A stretch of 9,595 nucleotides of DNA from Candidatus Vogelbacteria bacterium (GTDB lineage: Bacteria; Patescibacteriota; Minisyncoccia; Phycocordibacterales; XYD1-FULL-46-19). A program made the translations under genes and the position numbers. The notes under the pieces were generated by a model that saw nothing but the letters and a program-made list of their open reading frames with translations, searched no databases and had not been told where the DNA came from. Location: the NCBI GenBank assembly GCA_026395035.1, contig JAPLZN010000049.1, forward strand, positions 1-9,595, written 5' to 3'. Shown here piece after piece: positions 1 to 6,265 of this stretch (position 1 is its first letter; every line of letters starts with the position of its first letter).

Positions 1-44
1 CATACGAATATACGAATTATACCAATCTACGAATGGCTACGAAT
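1..44 (-). promoter_or_regulatory. Promoter-bearing ATTCGTA repeat, inverted copy
   Basis: Read on the minus strand, this segment has four ATTCGTA units (3-9, 11-17, 28-34, 38-44 as TACGAAT on plus) and a TATAAT box (complement of 16-21), and it ends in ATG at positions 3-1. It matches the segment just before tsf (9044-9087) at 42 of 44 positions, inverted. By analogy with tsf, a minus-strand gene probably starts at position 3 and runs out of the window to the left. Nothing else of that gene is visible. Confidence 0.6.
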
Positions 45-55
45 ATTGTTTTCGT

Positions 56-80
56 GTCATTCCGGGCTTGATTCGGGATT
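56..80 (+). repeat. GTCAT-type dispersed repeat, degenerate copy
   Basis: GTCAT at 56-60 is followed by CCGGGCTTGATTCGGG, an imperfect CCCGG/CCGGG stem. The same design, GTCAT then a CCGGG hairpin then ATCCAG, occurs at 1619-1646, 1666-1694, 6277-6320 and 9014-9041. This copy lacks a clear ATCCAG end. Confidence 0.55.
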
Positions 81-83
81 TTG

Positions 84-105
84 TCTGCATTTGTATTCTG
101 CATTT
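84..105 (+). repeat. Short direct repeat TCTGCATTT x2
   Basis: TCTGCATTT occurs at 84-92 and again at 97-105, a 13-bp period. The related string ATTCTGCATTTGTGTCAT lies on the minus strand next to the GTCAT repeat near 1690-1706, so this seems to travel with that repeat family. Confidence 0.4.
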
Positions 106-107
106 AT

Positions 108-128
108 CCCCGCCTAGGTTAGGCGGGG
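108..128. repeat. 21-nt palindrome, copy A
   Basis: Arms CCCCGCCTA (108-116) and TAGGCGGGG (120-128) surround a GGT loop. It is a sister of the 191-211 palindrome: stem position 5 and its partner change together (G-C here, T-A there). A further small hairpin, CGGAC-GCA-GTCCG, follows at 130-142. Confidence 0.65.
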
Positions 129-190
129 TCGGACGCAGTCCGGGGGCGGTATGATTCAATTCGGATTTATACCACCTCGGTTTGCGACTT

Positions 191-211
191 CCCCTCCTAA
201 ATTAGGAGGGG
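191..211. repeat. 21-nt palindrome, copy B
   Basis: CCCCTCCTAA (191-200) and TTAGGAGGGG (202-211) form a perfect inverted repeat around a single A. It aligns without gaps to the palindrome at 108-128, with a compensated base-pair change and two loop changes. Confidence 0.65.
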
Positions 212-230
212 AAAGAATACAAGATCGCCG

Positions 231-260
231 TTTGCATGGGAATGATACATACACTACAAT
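231..260 (+). promoter_or_regulatory. Promoter of the DUF1653 gene
   Basis: The -10 box TACAAT is at 255-260 and a -35-like TTTGCA is at 231-236 (18-bp spacer). The predicted transcript start lies at about 267, next to the ATG at 268, so the mRNA should be leaderless. No Shine-Dalgarno sequence is visible. Confidence 0.5.
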
Positions 261-267
261 AAATACT

Positions 268-465
268 ATGAACGAAATAATCCCTGGACAGATCTGGAAA
301 AATAATAAGCGGGGCGGAACTTATAAAATAATCGCCCTGGCCAAACACAGTGAAACGCTAGAAGATATGGTGGTTTACGAAGCGCTGTACGACAACGACT
401 TGTCAAAGTTTTGGGCCCGCCCACTCTCAATGTGGCAGGAAATTGTGGAAATAAACGTCAATTAG
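268..465 (+). CDS. DUF1653 domain protein
   Basis: This is a 65-residue protein that is almost entirely a DUF1653 domain. Family landmarks are an early Gly before a KxxxGGxYK-like turn (residues 7-20), AKHSETLEDMVVYEALY at 25-41 and the closing RPLSMW at 51-56. The function of the family is not established to my knowledge; members are small, single-domain and presumed cytosolic. I chose the ATG at 268 because it lies 7 nt after the TACAAT box and gives the usual domain start. An in-frame ATG at 151 would add 39 residues translated from palindromic repeats and lies upstream of the promoter. The gene ends in TAG and converges on the kinase gene, with a strong hairpin (487-550) between them. The domain call is fairly sure. 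Confidence 0.8.
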   Translation: MNEIIPGQIWKNNKRGGTYKIIALAKHSETLEDMVVYEALYDNDLSKFWARPLSMWQEIVEINVN

Positions 466-486
466 CAATTACGGAATGTCTTCTCG

Positions 487-550
487 TGTCATTCCTGCGC
501 AGGCAGGAATCTTGTAATAGAATAAGATTCCTGCCTGCGCAGGAATGACA
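487..550. repeat. Perfect 27-bp inverted repeat, likely two-way terminator
   Basis: Arms at 487-513 and 524-550 are exact reverse complements around a 10-nt loop. Each arm holds TCATTCCTGCGCAGGCAGGA, itself a partial palindrome, so the element can fold as one long hairpin or two short ones. It sits between the converging DUF1653 and kinase genes and could stop transcription from both sides, although there is no clean U-tract. A remnant of another repeat, CCGGGATGACAAAT, follows at about 556-569. The element resembles a miniature dispersed repeat more than an ordinary terminator. Confidence 0.75.
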
Positions 551-580
551 ATACACCGGGATGACAAATACAAATTATCT

Positions 581-1594
581 TTAAATTGTTTTTGGTCCAA
601 AATCTCCTGGTGCTTTGGCCAGATACTCTTTTATTTTTTCCGGCGTTAGCAAACCCGCTTGCGCGCCGACTTGCTGGACGACGGACATCGAATTGATCAT
701 TGCCCATTTCAGGGATTCTTCCAGGGTAAGTCCCAGGATGGCACCGGCGGTGACGGTTGACGAGAAAGCGTCACCGGCGCCAGTGCGGGAAACCGGCGGT
801 TTCGGATCGGGATAAATTGGCATAAAGAATAATTCGCGGGCCTTGGCCGAATAAATATAGGCGCCAGCCGGTCCGTCGGTGATGAAAACGACACGGGGTC
901 CCAAATCGGCAATCCGCTCGGCCAGTCGTCTCGGTTCGTTGTCGCGCGTATCAAGAAAAGCGCGGGCTTCTTCGCGGTTGCAAAAGAAATATTCGGCTCG
1001 CCGGAGGATTCGAGCGGTTTTCAGGGGACCGAAACGGAGCTGGTAAGTACCGGGTTGATAAGCTAATTTAATTTCCGGCTGGGCATCTAAGTAGCCGGCG
1101 ATGATATCATGAAATGGCAGAGAGTGTTCGCCGAGTGAGGATAAATAGACCCATTTCGGTTTCCCTATGGCGGGCAATTCGTAGGGAAACTCCTCATGTT
1201 TGATGAGAATGGTGCGATCGTCTTTGTACCACAGGACAAAATGATTGTTTGTTTTTAGCCCCGGATGGGCACGAACGAAACCGGTATCAACTCCGTTTTC
1301 CCGCAGTTTTGCCAGACACATTCGGCCGTGTTCATCCCGGCCGAGATTGGTGACGAGCGCCGTCTCGAGCCCTAGTCGAGCCCCAGCCGTAGCGGCATTC
1401 GGGCTATTCCCGACAGCGGGCACCAGGAGTTCGGATTCGTAGGGCAATTTTTCTCCGAATGACAGGCAGAGTTCCTGGCGATTACTGCCATCGCGCGCTT
1501 TTTCAATCCGGGCTTCTTTTAACCGAATAAAATCATCGACGACAATATCGCCAATACAAACTAAATCGAAATTGGGTGTTTTAAAAATGCTCAT
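581..1594 (-). CDS. PfkB-family carbohydrate or nucleoside kinase
   Basis: This 337-residue protein belongs to the ribokinase/PfkB superfamily, which transfers phosphate from ATP to a sugar or nucleoside in the cytosol. Visible landmarks are the N-terminal strand IGDIVVDDF (14-22), the substrate-side glycine motif GNSPNAATAGARLG (62-75), the NxxE-type Mg/phosphate motif NREE (206-209), ITDGPAGAYIY (238-248) and the C-terminal signature RTGAGDAF (270-277), with Asp275 as the expected catalytic base. Length is typical for the family. The layout with QELCLSFGEKL (40-50) and GAQAGLL (310-316) resembles kinases I know from Candidate Phyla Radiation genomes. The substrate cannot be read from sequence; adenosine, ribose or a fructose phosphate are all possible. 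It diverges from the aldolase gene, hinting at sugar-phosphate metabolism. No Shine-Dalgarno precedes the ATG at 1594, and no convincing promoter was found. Confidence 0.88.
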   Translation of the reverse strand: MSIFKTPNFDLVCIGDIVVDDFIRLKEARIEKARDGSNRQELCLSFGEKLPYESELLVPAVGNSPNAATAGARLGLETALVTNLGRDEHGRMCLAKLRENGVDTGFVRAHPGLKTNNHFVLWYKDDRTILIKHEEFPYELPAIGKPKWVYLSSLGEHSLPFHDIIAGYLDAQPEIKLAYQPGTYQLRFGPLKTARILRRAEYFFCNREEARAFLDTRDNEPRRLAERIADLGPRVVFITDGPAGAYIYSAKARELFFMPIYPDPKPPVSRTGAGDAFSSTVTAGAILGLTLEESLKWAMINSMSVVQQVGAQAGLLTPEKIKEYLAKAPGDFGPKTI

Positions 1595-1618
1595 AAAAAG
1601 TAGAGGGATTTTTGTATT

Positions 1619-1694
1619 GTCATACCGGCGGCGGCCGGTATCCAGGTTTGATTTAGTGGTTTTATCCTGGATCCCGGGTCAAGCCCGGGATGAC
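1619..1694. repeat. Head-to-head pair of GTCAT...ATCCAGG repeats
   Basis: Unit 1 (1619-1646) reads GTCAT, then the stem ACCGGC/GCCGGT with loop GGCG, then ATCCAGG. Unit 2 (1666-1694) is inverted and reads CCTGGAT, then CCCGGG/CCCGGG around TCAAG, then ATGAC. The outer and inner ends are identical between units but the two hairpin stems have different sequences. A 19-nt spacer separates them. The pair fills the gap between the divergent kinase and aldolase genes. Confidence 0.7.
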
Positions 1695-1731
1695 ACAAAT
1701 GCAGAATTCGCCTTTTCTCTTCCGTTGCCTA

Positions 1732-1740
1732 TGTTACAAT
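1732..1740 (+). promoter_or_regulatory. Extended -10 promoter of the aldolase gene
   Basis: TGT-TACAAT forms an extended -10 element (TGn at 1732-1734, hexamer 1735-1740). No strong -35 box is seen. The ATG at 1750 lies 9 nt downstream, so the transcript starts only a few bases before it, and there is no Shine-Dalgarno sequence. Confidence 0.55.
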
Positions 1741-1749
1741 ACATTATAT

Positions 1750-2616
1750 ATGAAAAAGCTTCGCGAGGTTATACAAGAGGCAGTGGATAATAAAGTCGCT
1801 CTCGGTCATTTTAATATTTCTAATCTGGAAGGTTTGTGGGCGATTTTTCGCGCCGCGAAGGAACTTAAACAACCAGTGATTATCGGCGTGTCGGAAGGCG
1901 AGCGGGATTTTGTGGGCGTCCGGCAGGTTCGCGCGCTGGTTTCTTCCATTCGCGACGAGTTTGATTATCCAATTTATCTCAACGCCGATCATACTTATTC
2001 GTTTGAGCGAGTGAAGGAGGTAATTGATGCCGGTTTTGACGCAGTGATTTTTGACGGCAGTCAATTGTCGCTAGAAGAGAATATTAAAATAACCAGACAG
2101 TGCGTCGACTACGCGCGTAGTGTGAATCCGGATATTTTAGTGGAGGGCGAGTTGGGCTATATCGGCACTTCCTCCAAGCTGCTGGATGAAATTCCCGAGG
2201 GGGCGGCGGTAACGGAAGACACTATTACTACGGCCGAAGATGCCAAAAGATTTGTGGCGGAAACAGGTGTGGACCTCCTGGCTCCGGCGGTGGGTAATAT
2301 CCATGGAATGTTGAAATCTTCACCTGATCCGCGGTTGCATATTGACCGGATCAAAGCTATTCGTGAAGCCGGCGGGGTACCGCTCGTTTTACACGGCGGT
2401 TCGGGTACGGTGGATGAAGATTTTACTTCGGCCATCAAAGCGGGGGTGGCAATCGTACACATAAATACTGAACTGCGGGTGGCCTATCGCGACGGGCTGA
2501 AACGCTCGCTCCAAGAATACCCCGACGAAATAGCGCCCTACAAAATTTTGAAGGAGGCGATGCTGGGAATGAAAGAGGTGACCGCGAAACGGTTAAAATT
2601 GTTTAATCAGTCGTAA
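1750..2616 (+). CDS. fba: Class II fructose-bisphosphate aldolase
   Basis: This 288-residue zinc aldolase is expected to cleave fructose 1,6-bisphosphate into dihydroxyacetone phosphate and glyceraldehyde 3-phosphate, or to run in reverse. Landmarks are GHFNISN (19-25), catalytic Asp80 next to zinc-ligand His81 in NADHTYSFE, the phosphate-loop region IFDGSQLSLEENI (100-112), VEGELGYIG (131-139) with the metal-site Glu, His185 in VGNIHG, and His215 in LVLHGGSG (212-219). The late motif reads VHINTEL (236-242), where many members have K-I/V-N-I. I chose the ATG at 1750 because it follows the extended -10 box by 9 nt and starts at the normal family N-terminus; the upstream in-frame ATG at 1690 lies inside a repeat and before the promoter. 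Tagatose-bisphosphate aldolase activity cannot be excluded. Confidence 0.93.
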   Translation: MKKLREVIQEAVDNKVALGHFNISNLEGLWAIFRAAKELKQPVIIGVSEGERDFVGVRQVRALVSSIRDEFDYPIYLNADHTYSFERVKEVIDAGFDAVIFDGSQLSLEENIKITRQCVDYARSVNPDILVEGELGYIGTSSKLLDEIPEGAAVTEDTITTAEDAKRFVAETGVDLLAPAVGNIHGMLKSSPDPRLHIDRIKAIREAGGVPLVLHGGSGTVDEDFTSAIKAGVAIVHINTELRVAYRDGLKRSLQEYPDEIAPYKILKEAMLGMKEVTAKRLKLFNQS

Positions 2617-2628
2617 AATTTTTTACGA
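2611..2628. repeat. 8-bp palindrome overlapping the aldolase stop
   Basis: TCGTAAAA (2611-2618) and TTTTACGA (2621-2628) form an AT-rich inverted repeat that includes the TAA stop at 2614-2616. It may give the aldolase transcript a protected 3' end. This is weaker than the hairpin just downstream. Confidence 0.4.
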
Positions 2629-2634
2629 TTAAAA

Positions 2635-2670
2635 AACCGCCAACTTTCGTTAAAACGAAAGTTGGCGGTT
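2635..2670 (-). terminator. Rho-independent terminator between convergent genes
   Basis: A 16-bp stem (AACCGCCAACTTTCGT with its complement at 2655-2670) closes over a 4-nt loop. On the minus strand it is followed by TTTTTT, so it is a canonical terminator for the TraB-like gene that ends at 2709. On the plus strand it lacks a U-tract but can still cap the aldolase mRNA. Confidence 0.8.
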
Positions 2671-2708
2671 GAATTGCTTAAAAAAGAAATGTTTGCTTTC
2701 CGTCAGGA

Positions 2709-3692
2709 TCAGGGTTGTTGCTCGACAGTGGAATAAACGGAGCATTTGAACCCCCAGACTTGAGCTAGTCGCTTGATTCGTTCGCGGTGGTAAAACCCGA
2801 TAACGATTGCTCCCTGTTTTTTACCGCTTTGCTGGAGGGCTCTGATGATCCGGGCGACCGTCAGATCACTGCGGGCATCAACTAGCAAGGGTTTTAGCCG
2901 TTCATTCAATTGGCTATAGTAAATTTTGGGCTGCTTTTGGTCGTCGTTTGCCAGGATGTTGTTCAGATTCCCATTGCAAGCCCACAAATCGATTGTTTCG
3001 CCTCCGATAATCTTGCTTGCCGGTTTGGCGAGCAAATATTGGAGGCAACCATCCATTGGTAGCTGAACGGCTAAGAGAGCCTGTTTCAGTTGCTCGGGGT
3101 CAAGAGGGGTTAAGATTTCTCCACTAACTTTTTGTTGGTGAGAATCGTTAGCGATCTGTTCGGCAATTACATCAGAAAGACCGTTGATCTCATCGTTGGC
3201 CGACCCCTCGGTCGTTACGATGTCAGGGGACAGTTCTTCCAATATCCTCCGAACCTTGATCTGGCTGTTTTTTACCTCCTCCACCTTACGGAGATCGCCA
3301 ATCATCTCCGGATAACTGTGTGTCTGCAAGATCAGATCGATTTGCAGACCCTTAGCCTCGGGGAGCCATGTTTGAAGGAATTCTTTCAAATTAGGCAGTT
3401 GTTTTTTTAGGTTTTGTACGAATGGAGCCAGGGGATTTCCCGTCTCGAATTCGGGCAGTACCACCGCCAGTCGGTCAAAGATTTCCGTTGGGTTGGCTTG
3501 AAAAGAAGTTTCCCTGGCGGGGATAACTTCTTTCAAACAAGCCCGCTTGACCGAACTCAGATATGACGTAGCCCAAGAACTGACGACCACGACAATCAGG
3601 CTTAAGGCGATTGTTCGGGGAGTAATCCAGGCGAAGCGTCGAGGACTGGTCACTGCTTCATTTTTTTGCCGGTTGCGGTGGCGTTTCTTCAT
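2709..3692 (-). CDS. Membrane-anchored TraB/GumN-like protein
   Basis: This is a 327-residue protein with a very basic N-terminus (KKRHRNRQK), one membrane helix at about 24-46, and a long domain predicted outside the membrane. It is probably a distant member of the TraB/PrgY/GumN (Tiki-like) fold: LQTHSYPEM (122-130) at the first His motif, PDIVTTEGS (156-164) with Glu162, ARSDLTVARIIRAL (273-286) where the family has an Arg-Asn/Asp motif, and GAIVIGFYHRERIKRLAQ (294-311), matching a closing G-x-x-H segment. Family members are putative metal-dependent proteases or hydrolases; the activity here is unknown. The ATG at 3692 is preceded by a purine-rich GGAAAGAGGGAG ribosome site and a promoter at 3760-3788, so this mRNA has a leader of about 60 nt. 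It ends in TGA before a clear terminator. The ORF is sure; the family call is moderate. Confidence 0.6.
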   Translation of the reverse strand: MKKRHRNRQKNEAVTSPRRFAWITPRTIALSLIVVVVSSWATSYLSSVKRACLKEVIPARETSFQANPTEIFDRLAVVLPEFETGNPLAPFVQNLKKQLPNLKEFLQTWLPEAKGLQIDLILQTHSYPEMIGDLRKVEEVKNSQIKVRRILEELSPDIVTTEGSANDEINGLSDVIAEQIANDSHQQKVSGEILTPLDPEQLKQALLAVQLPMDGCLQYLLAKPASKIIGGETIDLWACNGNLNNILANDDQKQPKIYYSQLNERLKPLLVDARSDLTVARIIRALQQSGKKQGAIVIGFYHRERIKRLAQVWGFKCSVYSTVEQQP

Positions 3693-3759
3693 TTTTTCAC
3701 TCCCTCTTTCCTTTCAATGTGTCAAATATCAGAGTGTTAGCTGGTATTTTCTAGTTCGG

Positions 3760-3788
3760 ATAGTATCACTATAATTAGGAAAAGTCAA
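3760..3788 (-). promoter_or_regulatory. Promoter of the TraB-like gene
   Basis: On the minus strand, TTGACT (3788-3783) and TACTAT (3765-3760) are separated by 17 bp, with TGA just before the -10 box. The start site is expected near 3753, about 60 nt before the ATG at 3692. A GAGGGAG Shine-Dalgarno-like run lies about 8 nt before the ATG. Confidence 0.65.
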
Positions 3789-3817
3789 TAGAACCCTTTT
3801 GATCGAACCGTAAAAAC

Positions 3818-3845
3818 TGGACATTTCAAGATTTCTCTATATAAT
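3818..3845 (+). promoter_or_regulatory. Promoter of rplY
   Basis: TGGACA (3818-3823), a 16-bp spacer and a perfect TATAAT (3840-3845). Transcription should start near 3852. The ATG at 3846 touches the -10 box and cannot be in the transcript, so the start codon is the ATG at 3855 and the mRNA is leaderless or nearly so. Confidence 0.7.
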
Positions 3846-3854
3846 ATGCGGATT

Positions 3855-4511
3855 ATGACTACGAACTTAAATGCGACCAAGCGGGAAGTCTTTGGTAAAG
3901 AGTTGGCGACCGAGCGCGCCGCTGGCCAATTGCCGATTGTCGTTTATGGCGCGAAAGAGGAAGCTGCTTCTTATTTTGTCAATATTAAAGACTTCAAAAA
4001 AGTGCTGGCGGAAGCGGGCGAGTCCACGATTGTGACCTTGGAGACGCCGGCCGGCAAGAAAGATACGCTAATTCACGATATTGTGCATCATCCGCTTACT
4101 GGTGAGACGATTCACGCCGATTTTTTGGTGGTGGAGGCCAACAAACCAATTAAGGTTCATGTTCCGCTTGAGTTCACCGGCGAAGCGCCGGCGGAAAAGG
4201 CCGGGTTCATGGTGGTCAAAGTTTTGCACGAAATTGAGGTAGAGGCTCTGCCGAAAGACTTACCGCATGAATTGATTGTGGATATTTCAACTCTCGTTGA
4301 TTTGGAGAGCCGGATTACCGTGGCGGATGTTAAATTACCGGTTGGTGTCACGACCGAACTGGAACTGGAAGAAGTATTAGTGTCGGTAACCGAAGCCGGT
4401 GAGGAAGTGAAGGAAGAAGAAGTACCGGTGGACCTCTCGTCGATTGAAGTGGAAGAAAAGGGCAAGAAGGAGGACGGGAGCGATTCGGCCGAGGGTGCTT
4501 CCGAAGAATAA
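3855..4511 (+). CDS. rplY: Ribosomal protein bL25, long CTC form
   Basis: This 218-residue protein binds 5S rRNA in the central protuberance of the large ribosomal subunit. The N-terminal 5S-binding domain covers about 1-95: LNATKREVFGK at 5-15, then LPIVVYG (26-32) and IHADFLVV (86-93). The CTC-type beta domain follows at about 96-182, with VPLEFTGEAPAEKAGFM (103-119) and LPKDLPHELIVDIS (132-145). The tail from about 180 is strongly acidic (Glu-rich), as is common in long bL25 forms. The start at 3855 gives the normal family N-terminus and fits the promoter. It ends in TAA a few bases before a strong terminator, so it is likely a single-gene unit, divergent from the TraB-like gene. Confidence 0.93.
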   Translation: MTTNLNATKREVFGKELATERAAGQLPIVVYGAKEEAASYFVNIKDFKKVLAEAGESTIVTLETPAGKKDTLIHDIVHHPLTGETIHADFLVVEANKPIKVHVPLEFTGEAPAEKAGFMVVKVLHEIEVEALPKDLPHELIVDISTLVDLESRITVADVKLPVGVTTELELEEVLVSVTEAGEEVKEEEVPVDLSSIEVEEKGKKEDGSDSAEGASEE

Positions 4512-4515
4512 TATT

Positions 4516-4566
4516 TTTCACAAACAAAAAGAACCGCCGAATCGGCGGTTCTTTTTGTTTGTGAAA
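4516..4566. terminator. Long bidirectional terminator
   Basis: A 25-bp perfect inverted repeat (4516-4540 and 4542-4566) with a GC core, GAACCGCCGA/TCGGCGGTTC, and A-rich then T-rich flanks (CAAAAAG/CTTTTTG). It can terminate transcription on either strand. It follows rplY by a few bases and shields the transglycosylase gene. Confidence 0.85.
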
Positions 4567-4588
4567 CTAGCAACAGTCGGTCATTTTT

Positions 4589-4597
4589 TGCTATAAT
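4589..4597 (+). promoter_or_regulatory. Extended -10 promoter of the transglycosylase gene
   Basis: TGC-TATAAT is an extended -10 element with a consensus hexamer at 4592-4597. No clear -35 box is seen. The ATG at 4607 is 9 nt downstream, so the mRNA is nearly leaderless. Confidence 0.6.
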
Positions 4598-4606
4598 TAT
4601 CTTTAT

Positions 4607-5941
4607 ATGAATTTTCCCGCGCGCCGACTCATTGCGCCTTGCTGGCGTCCCATTGTTGTGGCGTTGTTTTTCGTCTTAATTCCGGCCGGAATCACTCAAG
4701 CCATTTCGGCCGATGAGGCGGCGCGTCAGGAAAAACTGAAGGCGGAATTGGTACAAGTGGAAGCCGATATTGCCAAGAATTCCCAGTTGCTTTCGGCCAA
4801 ACAAAAAGAGTCGGCCAGCTTAAAACGGGATGTCGATGTTTTGAATTACCAGATCGCGACCGCCAAACTGAAGATTCGGGAAAAACAGCTGGAGATCCAA
4901 AGATTGGGAACGGATATCGTGAAGAAAGAAGTAACCGTTCGCGACCTGAACCAGAAAATTGAGGCGGAGAAACAGTCGCTGGCGGAGCTTTTGCGCAAAA
5001 CCCGCGAAATGGACAATACCTCGGTTGTGGAAGCGGCGCTCAAGGGAGACAATATGTCCGATGTTTTTGCCGATCTGAACGCGTTCAATTATATTCAGGG
5101 TTCTTTGCATAATTCGTTTGGAGCGATCAAACAAACGCGGTCTGATACGGAAGTGCAAAAGAGTGGTCTGGAAAATCGGCGCGATGCCTCAATCGATGCC
5201 AAGGCGGCAATCGAGCGCGAGAACAAAAAAGTGCAAGCTCTGGAGGTTGAGAAGCAGGATTTGTTGAAATTGAGCAAGAACCAGGAAAGTAATTACAAAC
5301 GGATTTTGGCTGATCGACAAAAGAAACGCTCGGAGATCTTGTCGGCCTTGTTTTCCTTGCGCGACACGAAGGCGATTCCGTTTGAACAGGCGCTGGCTTA
5401 CGCCAAGGAGGCGGCGGGGAAAACCGGTGTTCGGCCGGCCTTTATTCTGGCGATCATGACCCAAGAGACAAACTTAGGAGCGAATGTCGGAACCTGTAAT
5501 CGACCGGGTGATCCGGAAAAAAAGAGTTGGAAAAATATCATGAAACCGTCGCGCGATATCGAGCCCTATTTGCGCATTACTAAAGCACTGGGAATCGCGC
5601 CGGACACTATGCCCTTGTCTTGTCCCCAGGGCAGCGGTTACGGTGGGGCAATGGGACCGTCGCAATTTATTCCTTCCACTTGGGAATTGTATGAAGATCG
5701 GATCGCGAGCGTGACTGGCCACAACCCGCCAAATCCCTGGGTCGCGGAAGATGCCTTTGCGGCGACCAGTTTGTATTTGATGGATCTTGGCGCAGCCGGT
5801 TCGACCTATAGCGCGGAATCGCGCGCGGCCGGCAAATACTATGCCGGGTCGCGCTGGGCGACGGCGGGGAAGTCGTATTCAAATAGCGTGATGGCGATTT
5901 CCGAACGGATTCAGAATAATATCGATTTCTTAAATAATTAG
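4607..5941 (+). CDS. Secreted coiled-coil lytic transglycosylase
   Basis: This 444-residue protein combines an export signal, a long coiled coil and a C-terminal murein-cleaving domain. Residues 1-32 are a signal peptide: basic start, hydrophobic stretch VVALFFVLIPAGI, probable cleavage after TQA. Residues about 35-245 are charged and heptad-rich, like the coiled-coil region of EnvC or PcsB. The catalytic domain runs from about 255 to the end and resembles the MltB/SLT_2 group: AIMTQETNLG (282-291) with Glu287 as the likely catalytic acid, GYGGAMGPSQFIPSTW (344-359), and NPWVAEDAFAATSLYL (376-391). Cys297 and Cys339 could form a disulfide outside the cell. Such enzymes cut the glycan strands of peptidoglycan; the coiled coil may tether or regulate it at the division site (inference). 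It ends in TAG. Confidence 0.85.
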   Translation: MNFPARRLIAPCWRPIVVALFFVLIPAGITQAISADEAARQEKLKAELVQVEADIAKNSQLLSAKQKESASLKRDVDVLNYQIATAKLKIREKQLEIQRLGTDIVKKEVTVRDLNQKIEAEKQSLAELLRKTREMDNTSVVEAALKGDNMSDVFADLNAFNYIQGSLHNSFGAIKQTRSDTEVQKSGLENRRDASIDAKAAIERENKKVQALEVEKQDLLKLSKNQESNYKRILADRQKKRSEILSALFSLRDTKAIPFEQALAYAKEAAGKTGVRPAFILAIMTQETNLGANVGTCNRPGDPEKKSWKNIMKPSRDIEPYLRITKALGIAPDTMPLSCPQGSGYGGAMGPSQFIPSTWELYEDRIASVTGHNPPNPWVAEDAFAATSLYLMDLGAAGSTYSAESRAAGKYYAGSRWATAGKSYSNSVMAISERIQNNIDFLNN

Positions 5942-5996
5942 CTTTCAGCTTTTAGAAAAACCGGGCCTGAAGGCTGGCGGCGGAAAGCTTTTGCTC

Positions 5997-6025
5997 TTGC
6001 AAAAAAGGGCGAAGTTTGGTATATT
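5997..6025 (+). promoter_or_regulatory. Promoter of rpmE
   Basis: TTGCAA (5997-6002), a 17-bp spacer and TATATT (6020-6025). The ATG at 6035 lies 9 nt after the -10 box, so the leader is at most a few bases. No Shine-Dalgarno sequence is present. Confidence 0.65.
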
Positions 6026-6034
6026 CTTCCCATC

Positions 6035-6265
6035 ATGAAGAAAGACATTCACCCCAAATTTTTCGATAAGTCCCAGGTAGTTTGTGCCTGTGGCAACAAA
6101 TTTACCGTCGGCTCCACCAAGGAGAAGATCGAGGTGGAAATTTGCAGTGCCTGCCACCCGTTCTTTACCGGTCAGGAAAAGGTTATGGATACGGCTGGAC
6201 GGGTAGAGAAGTTTAAGACGCGCGCCGCTAAGGCCAAGGTTTCAAAGAAACCAATTAAAAATTGA
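6035..6265 (+). CDS. rpmE: Ribosomal protein bL31, zinc-binding form
   Basis: This 76-residue large-subunit protein contributes to the bridge between the two ribosomal subunits. It keeps the four zinc ligands of the C+ form: Cys17 and Cys19 in VCACGNKF and Cys37 and Cys40 in [10 protein letters not shown]. The start [10 protein letters not shown] is the standard family start. The tail after about residue 55 is lysine-rich. The TGA stop coincides with the first bases of a dispersed repeat (6263-6320), so the repeat may have set the present C-terminus. The gene precedes prfA, a common order, but the RF1 methylase gene prmC often found between them is absent. A terminator at 6340-6372 separates it from prfA. 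Confidence 0.95.
   Translation: MKKDIHPKFFDKSQVVCACGNKFTVGSTKEKIEVEICSACHPFFTGQEKVMDTAGRVEKFKTRAAKAKVSKKPIKN

Noticed and set aside
151..267. Upstream extension of the DUF1653 ORF from an ATG at 151
   Set aside because: It would translate a palindromic repeat and lies before the promoter. The domain begins after the ATG at 268.
2611..2628. Main terminator of the aldolase gene at the 8-bp palindrome
   Set aside because: The loop would be only two bases and the stem is mostly A-T, so it is too weak to stand alone. The hairpin at 2635-2670 is stronger.
4157..4573. Long minus-strand ORF opposite rplY
   Set aside because: It is a serine/threonine-rich shadow of the acidic bL25 tail, with no domain, and it crosses the terminator.
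5941..5994. Terminator after the transglycosylase gene
   Set aside because: GCTTTC/GAAAGC and the inner GCC/GGC pairs can form an imperfect hairpin, but the stem is broken and the U-tract is poor.
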